Counted from the stretch's first letter, positions 1 through 12,681 are shown. The stretch is DNA of 64,000 nt from Hericium rajendrae (GCA_033439255.1 CM065881.1:620001-684000), one strand, 5' to 3'. Notes: generated by a model not told the origin, from the sequence alone. Program-made: numbers and translations.

Positions 1-1
1 G

Positions 2-2795
2 GCCGGCGCCTCCGCATTCGAGCTCCTGGAGGTCGACTCGCACCAGTTCCGCATGGATCTCAGTGCCCGTGTGCATGCCGACACGGCCACCGGCGCGAAG
101 TACAAAGCCATCTACGACAGCTACACGAAGTGGTGGGACGCCAATGCACCCGACCTTCTCGCCAAGCATGGAATCGAGGCCGTGATCCCCGCACTCCCGA
201 TCACGGCCATGAAGGTCTCTTTTTTTCTTCAGCACGAGACCACGCGCGAGAAGGTGAGCACGCATTTGCGGCGTGACACACTCGTCTCTCGTCCCTGGTG
301 TGCTGACGCCGTGCCGCCTCCTCTAGCGCAAGCACGGCAGCAATGAGACGATCGCGGGCTCGTCCGTCGGCGCGTCCCACATCGCCGGCGTGATTACCGC
401 ACTGGAGAAGTACCGCAAGGATTTTGCCCATCTCCACAAGTCAGATCCCGAGGCACAGAAGAAGCTGCGCGACGATGCGCGCATCTCGGCGATCGAGCGC
501 GCCATGCGCCACAATGAGCCGCAGCGCAACGATACCGCAAATGCCCTCAAGGCGAGCGGTACCTCCTCCGGTGCGTCTCGAGGCTCGCATTTCGTGTGTG
601 GTGCCTGGCGCTGACATGCGCGCGATTATCTGCAGATGCCTACACGCCCGAGGACCTCCAGATGTGCGCCCTTTGGTGCATCACATCCAACAGAACAGCA
701 GAGCAGTTGTCGCTCGGTCTCCGTGACCGTGCCATGCTCCTCGTGTGCGCAGGCACCGCTTTCCGCGGCGACAGTGCACGCGCGCTGCAGTGGTCCGACC
801 TCTTCCTCACCCAGGCCTACATCCCCGACATCGGGCCTGATTACCGGCTTCCGGTGAGTTCTGGGCGCAAGCGCAAGCTGTGGATTCACCGCTGATTGCT
901 TGCCAGGTCCTCGGCATCCTCTCGGACAATGCGAAGCACAATCAGCAGGGCCGCGTCGACGAGCACGGCATTATCCGCCACCGCATTGTCGAGCTGTGCC
1001 CTGTTGGTGCTGTCGCACTGCACCTGTGGGCATATTTCCACGTCCTCTCCAAGCCGGTGCCAAACTTCGTGCCCGATTTCACGGACAAGGCATTCGGCGA
1101 ATTCGGGCGGCGGGATTGGTACCTCTACCACCTGTTCTATGCCAAGGACATCAGCCGGGAAATGACATACGAGAGTGAGTGGTTCTCGGACCCGTCGCCA
1201 CCTGAGACGGAGCTGATGCAGCACGGCCAGACCACCATCAGCGCTTGAAGCGCATGCACATCCTCAACGACATCGCGATCTCCAAGGTCACGCATGCGAC
1301 TCGCCATTATGGAGCGCTGAATGCGAGGAACCACGGGGCATCGATCGCAAGCACAAAAGCGATGGGCGGCTGGAACGAGTCCTCGGGCGCGTTCCGGGGT
1401 TGCTACGACCGCTCACTGCCGCTGGATGCACTGCTGGCGTCCGCAATGTTCAACGGGCGGCAGCCGTCGTCGTACTTCCTTGCGCGCGATGTTCTCGGTG
1501 AGTGCACGGGCTGGCATCTATCCCTGCTCCCGAAGAGCTGGAATTTACTGATGGATGTGCATCCCTCCCCTGAACCAGCACCACCCGAGCACCTCCTGTG
1601 CCTCATTTTCCCCTGGGTCGAGCAAGAGCAGCGTGCCCTGGCCGAGCGCGCCCATGAACGCGTGGGATCTGACATCGCACTGGAGAACTTCCTCAAGATC
1701 CTCGTCTGGTTCCGGCGCGTGATCCTGCAAGACGCGGCCGTCCTCTTCTCACGCCGCCCTGCGCTCCCGATTTTCTCCTGGCCGCCATTCAACACGCCGG
1801 AGTTCCGCGCGTTCGCCGAGGGAACGAGCGACAAGATTGCCGCTGCCGAAGAAGAGGCACGTGCGGCTTACCAGAACCTCCCGCAGGTGCTCGTGCAGTC
1901 CATGCAGGGCATCACGACCGGGTGGGTGCTGGATCGCGAGCGCGAGCGTGCGGAGGCCCGCGCACGGTACGCTGAGATCAGCGACCAGTTGCTGGAGGTC
2001 AAGGCCGAGCTCCGCATGCAAAACTCGTCACGCTCATCACGCAAGCGACGCTGCGGTAAGCATTGTGCTCTTGCTCTTTTTTTTCGAATGCTCGCTGATG
2101 CCAATGGGTGATCGCCAGCCCCCGCCGAGGCCGAGGCCTCCACGACCGCCACCGCGCTTCCCTCGCATGCCACACCGCCGTACGCCAGCACCACCGGCAC
2201 TGCCGCCACCATGACATACGCGGCATGTGCAGTCCCAGCAGCAGCTCGGGTTTCTGCGATGGCCCCTCCTCCTGGGCTGCAGCATGCACTGGCGCCAGCA
2301 GCGGTGCAGTCTGTGCCTTGGCTCCCGTCCAACCCGCTCCCGTTGACGACACCGGACCCGTCGACCAGGAAGCGCGAGGAGCTGCGGCAGCTCTACGGTG
2401 ACGACCGCATCGCGCACCACCCGTGGCAGCTCAACGCCGGGATCTTGGTCCCCTCGTACACCATGCAGGCGGCGCCGACCATCGAGGACATCTGGAGGGA
2501 GTACACCTCCGGCCTCAACGGCTACCTCCCTGTGCGCGAGCTCGAGGAGCACTTCGGGCCGAAATGGAGGTGCAACGTCCCCCGGGTCAAGACAGAGTGG
2601 GGCCGGCGCAAGAAGGTGGTCGCCCTGATCCAGAAGCTGGCAGCGAAGCCGCGGTGGGATGTCGACCTCGCGCTCCGCTTCCTGCGGACGGAGTACAAGG
2701 TGTACAGCAGCCGCAAGTTCTGCGAGTACCTGCAGAACACGAAGCTCAACGCAGAGGCGGAGATCCTCGAGCGCGCCCGTTTGTTTACTGCCTAG
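2..2795 (+). CDS. Crypton-type tyrosine recombinase with GCR1_C domain (5' partial)
   Basis: The gene is already open at the left edge, so its start lies outside. Seven exons keep phase: 2-253, 327-570, 636-853, 907-1174, 1231-1497, 1579-2055, 2119-2795, giving 800 residues. A tyrosine-recombinase core is visible: arginine in FRGDSAR (about residue 206), the H-x-x-R box in THATRHYGA (about 348), and the nucleophile tyrosine in GCYDRSLP (about 384), preceded by GGW. A charged linker (about 500-560) is followed by a C-terminal DNA-binding block, with WREYTSGLNGYLP and a WR/GRRKK cluster at about 699-770. That layout matches fungal Crypton recombinases (Ndc10-like core plus GCR1_C). The enzyme is expected to cut and rejoin DNA in the nucleus through a phosphotyrosine link. 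No stop interrupts the model, so it may be active or domesticated. Family call is from recognition, not a search. Confidence 0.8.
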
Positions 2796-3092
2796 CGGTG
2801 TTTGGTGTTTTTATTTTCTTGACTCGCAGTCTGCATATGCCATTGTGTATCTTATCACCATACAAGTACAGTTCGAGTAGTTGTAGCTTATTCCATGATG
2901 AATGTTATTTTGTTTGTGCAGGGAACTCGAGAACCAGCTGAACAGCTGCGACTTGCAGCAAACGGAGCAAGTGCATGACAGGACGGATGCGAAATTTCAT
3001 CCGCCCATGTTTCGTTGAGGACGAGAGCCTCCTGAAACAATGAGCTCGAACGAACTCCCTGCGTACATCCACCATCGCCGAAGAACAGCGAC

Positions 3093-3849
3093 ATGCATTA
3101 CTCCATCTTCGGAAATCTAAACGATGTCGAGGACACGCCTCCTCACCGTGCCTTGGTCCGCTTTCCGGGCACAGCTCGCCCCCGTGTCTATTGCGACAAC
3201 TTGATCACCCCAGGCCCACCCCGTGCAATTTATCGCCGGCCAGTCCAGCTCGAGGTGATCGGCAAGCTCGAAGATGGTGGGCTGTGCTCGTTGAAGCCAG
3301 CCGACTGCTCGCAGCTCTTCAGTGACGGCTGCACAAACAAGTGCTATCATTCACAATGCGACCGCATCGGAGTCTGCATCGCGAACCTCCGTATCGCGGC
3401 GCCACTCACCGAGAGCACAGACTTCAGCCTGTGGGAGCAGACTGCCCGTCAGCTCATGGATATCGGCTGGCTTGCCCGCGAAGAGTGCCCCACGGCCGCG
3501 CTGTACACCGGAGACCATTCATTGGACCTGCACATGTTCGGGCCAGTGCTCTCCATCACAACGCGGTGGCCTCTGCACGACGACTCGGTGAGTCCTCTAC
3601 AACTCCCCAATACGTACTATGTCGACCGGCTCACATCGCCGTCTTCTCCCTCAGCATCGCAATGCCCTGCCGGTGTTCGACGCTCAGGGCCTGCGGCTGC
3701 ATCCGGCCTCTGTTCCGGACTTGCTTGGCCAACTGGCTCCTGGACAGCGTGCACGTGTGCGCTTCAGTGTCGGAAGCCTGCCGTACGGCGGTGGGGCCCC
3801 CGGCCAAGGCCTCCTGGCAGCACGCTTGACCGATGTTCACCTGCTCTAG
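3093..3849 (+). CDS. unrecognised protein next to the Crypton recombinase
   Basis: Two exons (3093-3587, 3655-3849) join in phase 0 and give 229 residues. An in-frame TGA at 3033 with no later upstream ATG supports this start, unless a 5' exon exists. The protein has two cysteines spaced C-x3-C plus further cysteine and histidine residues in the middle (GCTNKCYHSQC), and a C-terminal stretch rich in alternating hydrophobic residues (ARVRFSVGSLP ... LLAARLTDVHLL). That tail resembles the beta strands of an OB fold, but this is only an impression. It follows the recombinase on the same strand after about 300 nt, so it may be a second gene of the same element. I do not recognise the family. Confidence 0.6.
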
Positions 3850-5250
3850 GTCTATGCCCTGCGCCGCAGGATTTTTCTCACCCATAGCTCATTGTCATGA
3901 TCATCTTATTTGCCCTTTTACTTTCTACTTGTCCTCCGGCCTGTATCTTTTTGTATTGTATGTGCAATTTCTGCCTATCTATCTGCTACATAATTCTCGC
4001 GAGTCCTGCACACTCAGCAGCGGCGAGAGCAGCTTGACAAGCCCACCTGCCTTTGCCAGCATATAGCAGCCAACGGGCAGCAGTGACAAGGCATAGCGGG
4101 GCGAGCGCCGAGCGAGTGCGCGCAGCCACTGGCAGCTCGGCATGGCGTGGCACATGGGGGAGGCAAAGCTCCTGCACACAGCTAGTGGAGGGTGAGCAGG
4201 GGTACGCAGCGAGCAGGCAGGCATCGAGCGAGCGAGCGCACATGCGTAGCCGGCGGCAGCGCAGCGTAGAGCGCAAGGGCGGTCAACCGCGAGCGACTCG
4301 AGCGAGCGCGAGAGCACGCAGAGCGCACACGACGAAAGCGGCAATGACGCGTACCATGGTAGCGAGGGCGGGGATGCGGTGAGTCAGTCGCAGCGCGGTG
4401 GTGCAAGCACTTGCGATGACAAGCTCACCTGTAGTGCGTCTCCCCCTGCTTCTGTCACCTCGCTCGCTTGGTCACATCACTTCGAGACCCGAGGGCGTGC
4501 ATTTAACAGCAACGAGGGTGGACGAGCGAGCTCTCTAGAATGAGCTTGCCCTGGATGGCGTCGAGATGTAGGCGGCCTGTAGGACCAAACCGAGTGCACG
4601 CGTGAACACGGACCCACCAACCTGCTCGCCGGGGCACAGTGGGCCTGTATGCATCATCGACCGTGGATGGGCTCCCACACGCATCGGGTTCTCAAGGCCC
4701 GCAGCCTATCGCTGGGGCCGGCCGCGCATTATTGGCGTGTCTTCGGTGCCCTGTGGCCCTGTGCGCACATCGTCGGGGCCTGGCGTGCATTACCGGCACA
4801 CGCAAGGAGTGTTGCGTGTTGCGTGAGGGGCGAGCGTGATCTTGCGAAGCAGAGGCGACGTGCGCCGTCGATTCTGCCTGCGGCCGAAATGTGGGTGCGC
4901 ACGCGGACCCACACTGCTCGCTCACCGGGGCGCGGTTCTGGCGAGCAGCGAGTCCATGTCGTTTGTTCATCGTCACGGTGGGAGGGCGAAGGAGGCGCGG
5001 GGCACGGCGGGGTCAGAGAGAAGCAGAGGCGGGGCAAACGAGAGCCGAGCGAGCGAGCGAGCAGACCGTGCGTGAGTCGACGCGAGCGCGAGCAAGGCGA
5101 GGGAGAGGGAGAGAGCACTGAACAAAAGCGGCAACGGTTTCCCTATTAGGGCACTACAGTACAAGGTATCCTACCGCCAGGCTATAGTCACCGTGGGAGG
5201 TTCGAGCGGCCCGCGGCCCGCCCAAACGCGCGTCACCGCGGGTGCCCGCG
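3850..5250. other. gene-poor, GC-rich stretch
   Basis: No gene is supported here. Open frames exist on both strands but they overlap one another and come from GC-rich, purine-skewed sequence (for example the GAGCGAGC runs near 4220-4320 and 5040-5060). The 3' end of the Crypton block, if the element is still mobile, should lie somewhere in here; I could not find its boundary. Confidence 0.5.
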
Positions 5251-8082
5251 GTGGCCTCCGCGCTTCTCCTACATTATCATTGGACGCGGTACCGCTGGAA
5301 CCGCTCTGGCTTCTCGGTATGTCTACAGTCTTAATTCACCACTCGAATTGTTTTTAATTGGACTCTATGCATCTGCAGGCTCTCTGAGGACCCGGACATT
5401 GTTGTCGGTGTCATAGAGGCTGGCGAACATGTCACAGACATACCAGCTGTCACTACTCCAGGTCGGTAAATATAGTCCAGAACTCCGAAGACCCTTTGGA
5501 TGATAAGTTGTTGCTAAGCACAGGTATGGTGGGAGCGCTCATCGGCAATGAGAGGATCGATTGGAACTTTAAGTCTGTTCCTCAGCCCCATGCCGACAAT
5601 CGACAGATATCTTTACCCCTGTACGTCTGACGAACGCGCTGCGCCGTCTAGTGCTGAGTAAATCTATTGACCTATGGACACAGAGGGAAGGCAGTTGGCG
5701 GCAGCTCGGCGGCGAGTGAACTTCGCCCCATCTTTCATCTTCGGCGCTCAGACTACATTGTATCCAGATAAATTACATAGGATGGGGCAGGTGCGTATTC
5801 CGGACCCCAAGCTTGATTGATGGTAAAATAACCTTTTTCAGACCGTCCAAGGAGGAATATGGCGGTAAGATCGCTGCGTCCCATAAGCTACATCTTCCAT
5901 CCTCATGCAGCCCATGATCAGCGATCGAAACCCTCGGCAATCCGGGTTGGGGCTGGAAGGATCTTCTTCCTTACATGATGAAGGTAGGTTGCTTATATGA
6001 AACCATCAGGAATATTCACATACACGGCTCAAAAGACAGAGGCGATGGTTCAACCGCCGGCAGACCTGGCAAAGATATATCATACAGGCGGCTATACCAA
6101 CGATTGGCACGGCCAAACGGGACCGATCAAGAAGTCCTTTGCGCACTGGTACAACGATCTTCACGTTTCGTTTTTTGAATCGATGGTCAGGCTCGGCGTT
6201 CCTCTCAACGTCAACTCCATGAGTCGAAGACTTGTCTAATATGAGACTGTTTCCAGCAATTATGATGTGGAACTCATCGAGATACACGGACAGGGAGACG
6301 GCGTTAATTACGGATCCTTCACGGGCGCATTCTCCCTGGACCCGGAAACAGCCACGCGCTGCTATGCCGCTACGGTTTGGCCCTTTTCAATGTCGTTTCG
6401 TCTCTTGACGGCGCCTTCTTCTAGGGATACTACGAGCCGAACGTCGGCAGGAAGAATCTTGTTCTCATCAGCCAAGCTCAGGCGACGCGCATCATCTTGG
6501 AGCCCGCTGAAGATGGCGAACTCGTCGCGACAGGGGTAGAATATATCAAAGACGAACAGAAGACCGTCATCAGGGCAAGTCGGGAGGTGATCGTTTCGGC
6601 AGGTGCGTCAATTGTACGAACGGCAAGAAGCAGACTGATTGAATTTCGCCCCCAGGTGCCTATCAGATCCCGCAGATCCTTGAATTATCGGGTGCGCAAC
6701 TTCATCTCTACGAAGCCGTAGAGAACCCTGACAATCTTTCTTGTAGGGGTCGGCAAGCGCGACGTTCTCAATAAGTATGGTGTCAAACAACTTCTGGATC
6801 TGAACGTGGGGGAGAACCTTCGTAAGTAGATCCATCATCTCTGCGTGTGTTATTATCCTCACGCTGCCGCTGCCGCTGCTCTCACCGTTTTACATAGAGG
6901 TGCGCTTGAGATAAGCGTTCGACCGCGAAGTTCTACGCTGACGCAGATTATGACCATCCTTGGGTGCCATACATATTCAAAGTGTCGACAGAGCATGAGA
7001 CATTCGAATTTCTCGCTAATCCGGAATTCTTCAAGAAGCAGTTGCAGCTATAGTCAGCACTTTGCCTCAGCCACGGCCCCTCGGCTTCAGACTGACGGAA
7101 TGCTCGCATTTAGCCAGGAGAAGCAACGCGGCATGTTTTCGTCCGTGTTCTCTGCTTACTCCTTTATCTCCCTCGAGAAGGCCTACGAAAGCAGGGACAA
7201 ATACGACGCCTTCAAGCGCGGCCTGGCGGCGGCTACTAATCTGGCTGAAAATGCGACTGAAAAGCAGGAATCCGACTTCATCAAGAAATGGCTTTCAGAG
7301 CCCGAACGCAGCCACCTCGAGTACGTGCCCTCCGCCGACGCTGCCACATCCGGCGTGCGCTAACGTCCGCTCCCAGGCTGATCCAAGTCCCAGGTCTGCT
7401 GTCCTCTAGCAAAGACAGGACGCCGCAGCCCGGGACGCACTACAACACGCTCATACTCGGCGTCCTGCAGACCCTCTCGCGCGGCAGCGTCCACGCCCAC
7501 ATCGCGTCCGCCGACGCGCTCGCGCCGCCCGCCATCGATCCCGCCTTCCTCGCGCACCCGCTCGACATGGAGATGATACGCGCCGGCGTCCGCTTCTGCC
7601 GCCGTACGCCGGCGCGGTGCGCGCGGGTCGACCCGCCGCCGGCGCTGACGACGGACGCGCAGCTGGAGCGGTGGGTGCGGGGCAATGTCGGGCGTTCTAC
7701 CATCCGATGGGCACTGCGGCTATGCTTCCGCGCGAGGGCGGCGGCGTCGTGGACGGCAGCTTGAAAGTCTACGGGACGACGAACCTCCGCGTCGTGAGTT
7801 CTGGCTGATAATATTTGCATCCCGAGAGTGTTCCTGATGACGGTCCCTTGTGCAGGTGGATGCGTCCGTGCTCCCATTGGTCTGTATTTTTCGGCATTCG
7901 CGGTTACAGATACTGATGTACTGATGTACATGGTCGTGATAGATTATCTTTGCACATCCTCAGGCGACGGTGTACGCCATCGCTGAAAAGGTGTGTCGAA
8001 CCTGGAACCTGTGGCCTGCGTTCTGAGAATTTAACCCGTGCGTCGCGCAGGCTGGGATATCATAAAGGCTGCTCGCAAGTAG
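5251..8082 (+). pseudogene. GMC oxidoreductase, decayed left copy
   Basis: This is a copy of the GMC gene found inverted at 16860-19713. Readable landmarks are the FAD-binding GRGTAGTALAS segment near 5285, the GGSSA box near 5700, LGNPGWGWKD near 5935, the AYQIPQILELSG block near 6655 and the C-terminal VYAIAEK block near 7970. It is broken. The start ATG of the other copy reads GTG here, an in-frame TAA lies at 6238, and sequence is missing near 7600. A one-base loss near 7690 throws the catalytic-histidine block (FYHPMGTAAM in the other copy) out of frame. GMC enzymes oxidise alcohols or sugars with FAD and often make peroxide in wood decay. Introns are kept, so the copy arose from DNA, not mRNA. 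Confidence 0.85.
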
Positions 8083-8753
8083 TTGAAAGGGCTCACAACA
8101 TTGCGGCTTTTTTCCTCGATGCGCTGAACTCCAGGCCGTCAACAGCGGAATTCAGAAGTGAGGAACCGGGACTCATCGAAGGACAAATTGTCGTGTATTC
8201 TAGACTGTGTTCAACTTGTAGGTTTGCATAGATCAATTGTTTCCCTTTCAAGCTTATGGGTCTTATACTCTACTATCCACGTGTTCCTCGAAATTTTTAT
8301 GAGGTTCCTAAATTCAGTGTAGGCTTATGGGTCTTGCACAGTATAGCTGCCATACAAGCTTGGCTCGATTAATATTATAGCACATGGATCCGAAAATTGA
8401 CGGGAGCGTCGCCATTCGTCTGCATATACTCGCTCCTTGGTATAAAGCATCGTGGTTTAAACGCGTGCCCTTTGACTCCACTCAAATGCTCAAGCCTTCT
8501 GTCGAGTGTTGAACCAGCTGAATTGTGGCAGGCAATTCCTTCCCATGTATCGCTCGCAGGCCTCGTGAAAATGCGCCTGCGACAGATACCGCCGGTCTCG
8601 GGAGCATTTCGAAACGAAAATTCGTGTTCGGAGCAACACCAGTACTGTACAACCGCTAGTTTACACGAAAATACACCGCTGTGTTGGGATCTTGGTATAT
8701 TTTTCTTCCTTCGCATCTTAAGATGCGATTAAAACCTTAAAACAAGAGCTAGT
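8083..8753. other. intergenic stretch
   Basis: Nothing coding is supported. The first 50 bp or so still match the sequence downstream of the right GMC copy. The rest separates two convergent genes, the GMC pseudogene and the UBX gene. Confidence 0.5.
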
Positions 8754-10337
8754 TCAACCCTGCGTCGGGATACAGATGACAGGAATGCGACATACCGCGG
8801 ATGGCGTGAGACCAAGCTCGCGCAAAGTACGAGAGAAGTCTGCACGGGAGAATTGTTTCCTGACGGAGCGAGTTAAATCAGCCAAACATTCACAGGGTAG
8901 ATCACAATCGCACGCGTACCTAGGAAAATGCTGGGCAAGAGTGACTGTCTCCACATCTACCGATAAAGTCTGACCCGCAAGGTACTCCGCGACCTCCCGC
9001 AGAGCTGCGAAACTGGTCAGGAAACGACAATGACGGCAAAGTAGCACATACTAGACTCGCTGGGCAACGTCGTCGTATACGGCTGGCCACCGCTCGCGAG
9101 CCGGATCTGCAGCCGCGTCTCCTTGAAGTCCTTTCCAGCGACAGCAGGCGCCGGGCCGGAAGCAGCAGCAGCAGATGCGGGCGCAGCTGCAGAAGCAGTG
9201 TCCTCGGGCTCGCGGCCCTCGCGGAGGGCTTTCTCGCGCGCGGCTTTCTCTGCGCGTGTCCGCTTGTCGGCTTCGATCTGGGCCTTCACCGCGGCGCGCG
9301 CCCGGGCGTCCTCGACCTTTTCTGGATGGAGGGATAATTTTCTCAGAGCGACGGTCACAAAGCAGCGGTGCCAGTGAGTGGACGTACCTCGGCGCTTGGC
9401 CTCGGCGTCCTTGAGCGCCTGCTTTTTCTTCATGTCCTCTTTGATGTCGCCCATGTCCTGTGAAAGTGAGGGTGAGGCGATGGGCAGATGTTCGGGTGTA
9501 TGTACGGATGTGGGGAACGCAACGCACCCGCCCGCCTTTGCGCCGGATGGCCTCGTTCGCCTGCGCTTCCTTCGCGTCCGCGGCGGCCTTCTTCGCGCGT
9601 TTCTCGTCCATCCTTGCGCGCAGCTCTTCGAGCTTCTGCTTCTTCTCCTCTTCCGTGAGGGGCTTGAGCTGGAAGGACATTGGGTTAGAAGAGATGTCGG
9701 TGGATAGTATTTTCGCAGCCCCTCGATGCGAACGCAGTCAGTCGAGCTCTGCGCTCCACCAGTCCCCATCGGACGGCTGCGAGGATTCTCCAATAATCAA
9801 GATATCGCACCTCCTCAACAGACTCTTCGAACTGGTCGTGTCCGCTCTTCTCCGCGTGGTAATTCGCCAGAGCCGTATTCTTGAACACCTTCCCGCACTG
9901 CGAGCACTTGATGCTCTATAACGATAACGCGCATTACAATCGACCCTCGCACGCGAGAGCGCGAAAACGCACCTTCGCCTCCGCCCCCTCCGCCCCTGGC
10001 GCGCCGCTCGCAGGTGCGATGTTCGCCTTCCCGTACGCAGCCTGGATGGCCGCGAGATCCTCGTCCTCGTCCATGGGCTCGCCCTGGCTGCGCGCGGCCG
10101 GTGGTGGCGCGGCATTGGGATCGGGGATTGGGTCGTCGTTGTGCTCGAGGATGAAGTCCATGGCGGGCTGGAGGCCGCGGTTGCTCGTCGCCCTGAGGGC
10201 CCCTAGATGCGGGGGTTTAGTTCATCTCGCCATCGTCGCAGGTGGACATGCGGAGATTATAGTAAGATGGTGGTGTACGCACAATCGACTCGGGCGGTGT
10301 CGAAGCCCATGGACAGCAGCGTGTCGCGATCTGACAT
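8754..10337 (-). CDS. UBX-domain protein, UBXN1/SAKS1-like
   Basis: Eight exons on the minus strand (10337-10283, 10202-9973, 9915-9811, 9668-9528, 9457-9388, 9321-9052, 9004-8920, 8859-8754) keep phase and give 353 residues. In order: an N-terminal UBA domain (MSDRDTLLSMGFDTARVDWA, then ATSNRGLQPAMDFILEH); a C2H2-like zinc finger with C-x2-C (KCSQCGK) and histidines in NYHAEKSGH; a long charged coiled coil starting at PLTEEEKKQKLEELRAR; an Ala-rich linker; and a C-terminal UBX domain with the FPR turn and LRELGLTPSAV. UBXN1-type proteins bind ubiquitin through UBA and the p97/Cdc48 ATPase through UBX in protein quality control. The last residues assume no final intron; splicing GTATGT...CGCAG instead would end two residues after PSA. 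Confidence 0.88.
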
Positions 10338-10596
10338 TTTGACTGATTATTAATATTCCGCTCGGAAGGCGACGCAGTAGAGACTTTGTAGGATTAGAAA
10401 GGCGGAGATGGAGGCGGGGGGGGAGGAGGAGCACGCGTCGGGATTGTGCGTACGTCACGGTCCAGGTCAGCCACAGCCAATTCATTACGCATCTTGCACG
10501 CCGCCACTCCGCCAATTTTCGCTCCTTTGCCCTTGAACTGTTTACACTACTAGACACCTGGCAGACGACGTGTAGACTACATATACCGCGCTCACC
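10338..10596. promoter_or_regulatory. shared divergent promoter region
   Basis: 259 bp separate the start codons of the UBX gene (minus) and the DNAJC7-like gene (plus), so both promoters must lie here. No clear TATA box is seen on either side, as is common for housekeeping fungal genes. Confidence 0.55.
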
Positions 10597-12681
10597 ATGA
10601 CGAACAAGAAGACCCAGAAGAAGAAGCAGCAGCAGAAAAAGGCGCAGGCCCAGGCGGAGGCGGAGGCGCAAGCGAACGGCAGCGCGACGAGCAGTCCGGA
10701 GTCCCAGTGCGTTGCCCACCCACCTCACGAGCGTGCTGATTAACCTCAAACCACACACACCCAGGATGCCCGATCTGATAGATGTGGATGCGCCGCCCAA
10801 AAGCCCAGAGGCAGAGGCCCCGCCGGCTCCCGAAGCAGCGCGTGCGCCCTCGCCCGAACCGCCCACGGACCCCGCCGTCGAAGCCGAGCGGCTGAAAGAA
10901 GCAGGCAACGCGAAGTTCAAAGCGAAAGCCTACCCCGCCGCCATCGATCTCTATACCCAGGCCATAGGTGCGCCCCGCCCGCCTCCGCACTTCGCCGCCG
11001 CTGACCTGACCCACGCAGACCTCGTGCCCTCGGAACCCGCATACCTCACAAACCGCGCCGCGGCGCACATGGCGCTGAAGAAGTTCCGCCCCGCGCTCGC
11101 AGACTGCCAGCTCGCCGCGACACTGCAGGCCGCCGCGCCCTCCGCCAAGACGCTCGTGCGCCTCGCGCGGTGCCAGCTCGCGCTCGGGCTGGGCACGCCC
11201 GCGCTGTCGACCCTGCGCGGCGCGCTGTCCGCCGAGCCCGCGAACGCCGCGGCGCTGGACCTGCAGCGGAGGGTCGCCGATCTGGAGGGGCACCTGCGCA
11301 ACTTCGAGGTCGCGCGCGCGAAAAGGGAGTGGGGCATGGCGCGGCTCGCGCTCGACAAGTGTCTGCAGGGCATCGAGGGCGAGGGCGGCGACGTGCCGAC
11401 GGAGTGGCGGATCTGGCGCGTGGAGCTCGATCTGGCGCGCGGGAACTGGGATGCGGCGAATACGGCTGCCAAGTGAGTGTCGCTTGGTTGTGTGTCTTTG
11501 GGTGGGACTGAGCGGGGATTTGCAGTGATGCTTTGCGCTTGAATTCGAACTCGCCGGACGTGCTGATGCTGCGCGGGTTGGTGCTCTTCTTGTCCGGAAA
11601 GCTGCCCCAGGCGCTGCAACATCTTCAGTCCGCACTGCGACTCGACCCGGGACACGAGCCTGCTCAGCGACTACGGAGACGAATCAAGGACGTCGAGCGG
11701 CTAAAGGAAGAAGGAAATACGGCGTTCAAACTAGGTAAACTGACTGAAGCTCTGGAAAAGTACGGCGAGGCATTAGATGTAAGTCCCATAGTTATCGCCG
11801 TATCTACAAAGGCTCATCACAAGCAGAGGATCGGCGAGCGCGAGGAAGAAGGAAAAGGTGGCCAGATCCGTGCAACCCTGCTCTCAAATCGCGCAACAAC
11901 ACTCGTCAAAGTAAGTTCACTCCCTCTCCAATAGCGAGCCTTGAACTGAACACGCCCAGCTCTCCCGCCACGAAGAAGCGCTCGTCGACACGGAAGCATC
12001 CCTCGCACTATACCCCTCCGCGTTCAAAGCCCTCCGCACGCGCGCGCGCATCCACCTGCACCTCGAGAACTACGACGCGGCGGTCGCGGACTTCAAGGCC
12101 GCGATCGAGCAGGCCGAGTTCGAGGGCAGCGACGCGGACGCGCGCGCGCTGCGCGCCGAGCTGCGCAAGGCCGAGGCCGCGCTCAAGCGCTCCAAGACGA
12201 AGGACTACTACAAGATCCTCGGTGCGCCCCCTTCCCCTTCCCCTCCCTCCCTTCCCTTCCCTCTCCTTCCCTTCCCGTAGCTGGCACTGACCGACCCACA
12301 GGCGTCGCGCGCGAGTGCACAGAGGTAGACATCAAAAAAGCCTACCGCCGCGAGTCGCTCAAGCACCACCCCGACAAGGGCGGCGACGAGGAAAAGTTCA
12401 AGCTCGTCGTCGAGGCGCACGCGGTGCTCTCCGACGCGCGGCGGCGCGAGCGGTACGACCTCGGCGAGGACGAGGACGGGCAGACGGACGGGATGGGCGG
12501 GATGAACCCTGCGGACCTTGCGTCGATTTTTGCGCAGTTTGGCGGGGGCGGGGGTGGGTTTGCGTTTGGGGGCGGGCCGGGGGGAGGGGGTGGGGGTGGG
12601 TATGGTGGGGGGAGCAGCTTTGGGGGCGGGGGCGGGTTTGGCGGGGGTGGGTTTTCGCGCGGGGGCGGGGCTGGGTGGTAG
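10597..12681 (+). CDS. TPR and J-domain co-chaperone, DNAJC7/TPR2-like
   Basis: Seven exons (10597-10706, 10765-10967, 11019-11472, 11526-11778, 11827-11910, 11960-12221, 12302-12681) give 581 residues in perfect phase. After a Lys/Gln/Ala-rich start come two sets of TPR repeats (for example AERLKEAGNAKFKAKAYPAA and VERLKEEGNTAFKLGKLTEA). A J domain follows from KDYYKILGV with the catalytic HPD tripeptide in KHHPDKGG. The end is a Gly/Phe tail of almost pure glycine (about 12540-12678). DNAJC7/TPR2 proteins hold Hsp70 and Hsp90 through TPRs and stimulate Hsp70 ATPase with the J domain. The family usually has a shorter tail. The partner gene across the shared promoter also works in protein quality control. 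Confidence 0.93.

Noticed and set aside
2057-2118. Recombinase ending at the TGA at 2109 instead of splicing on
   Set aside because: A good donor and acceptor keep phase and lead into the conserved C-terminal DNA-binding block.
4000-5170. Possible GC-rich gene or element end next to the Crypton
   Set aside because: No terminal repeat, no domain and only low-complexity open frames.
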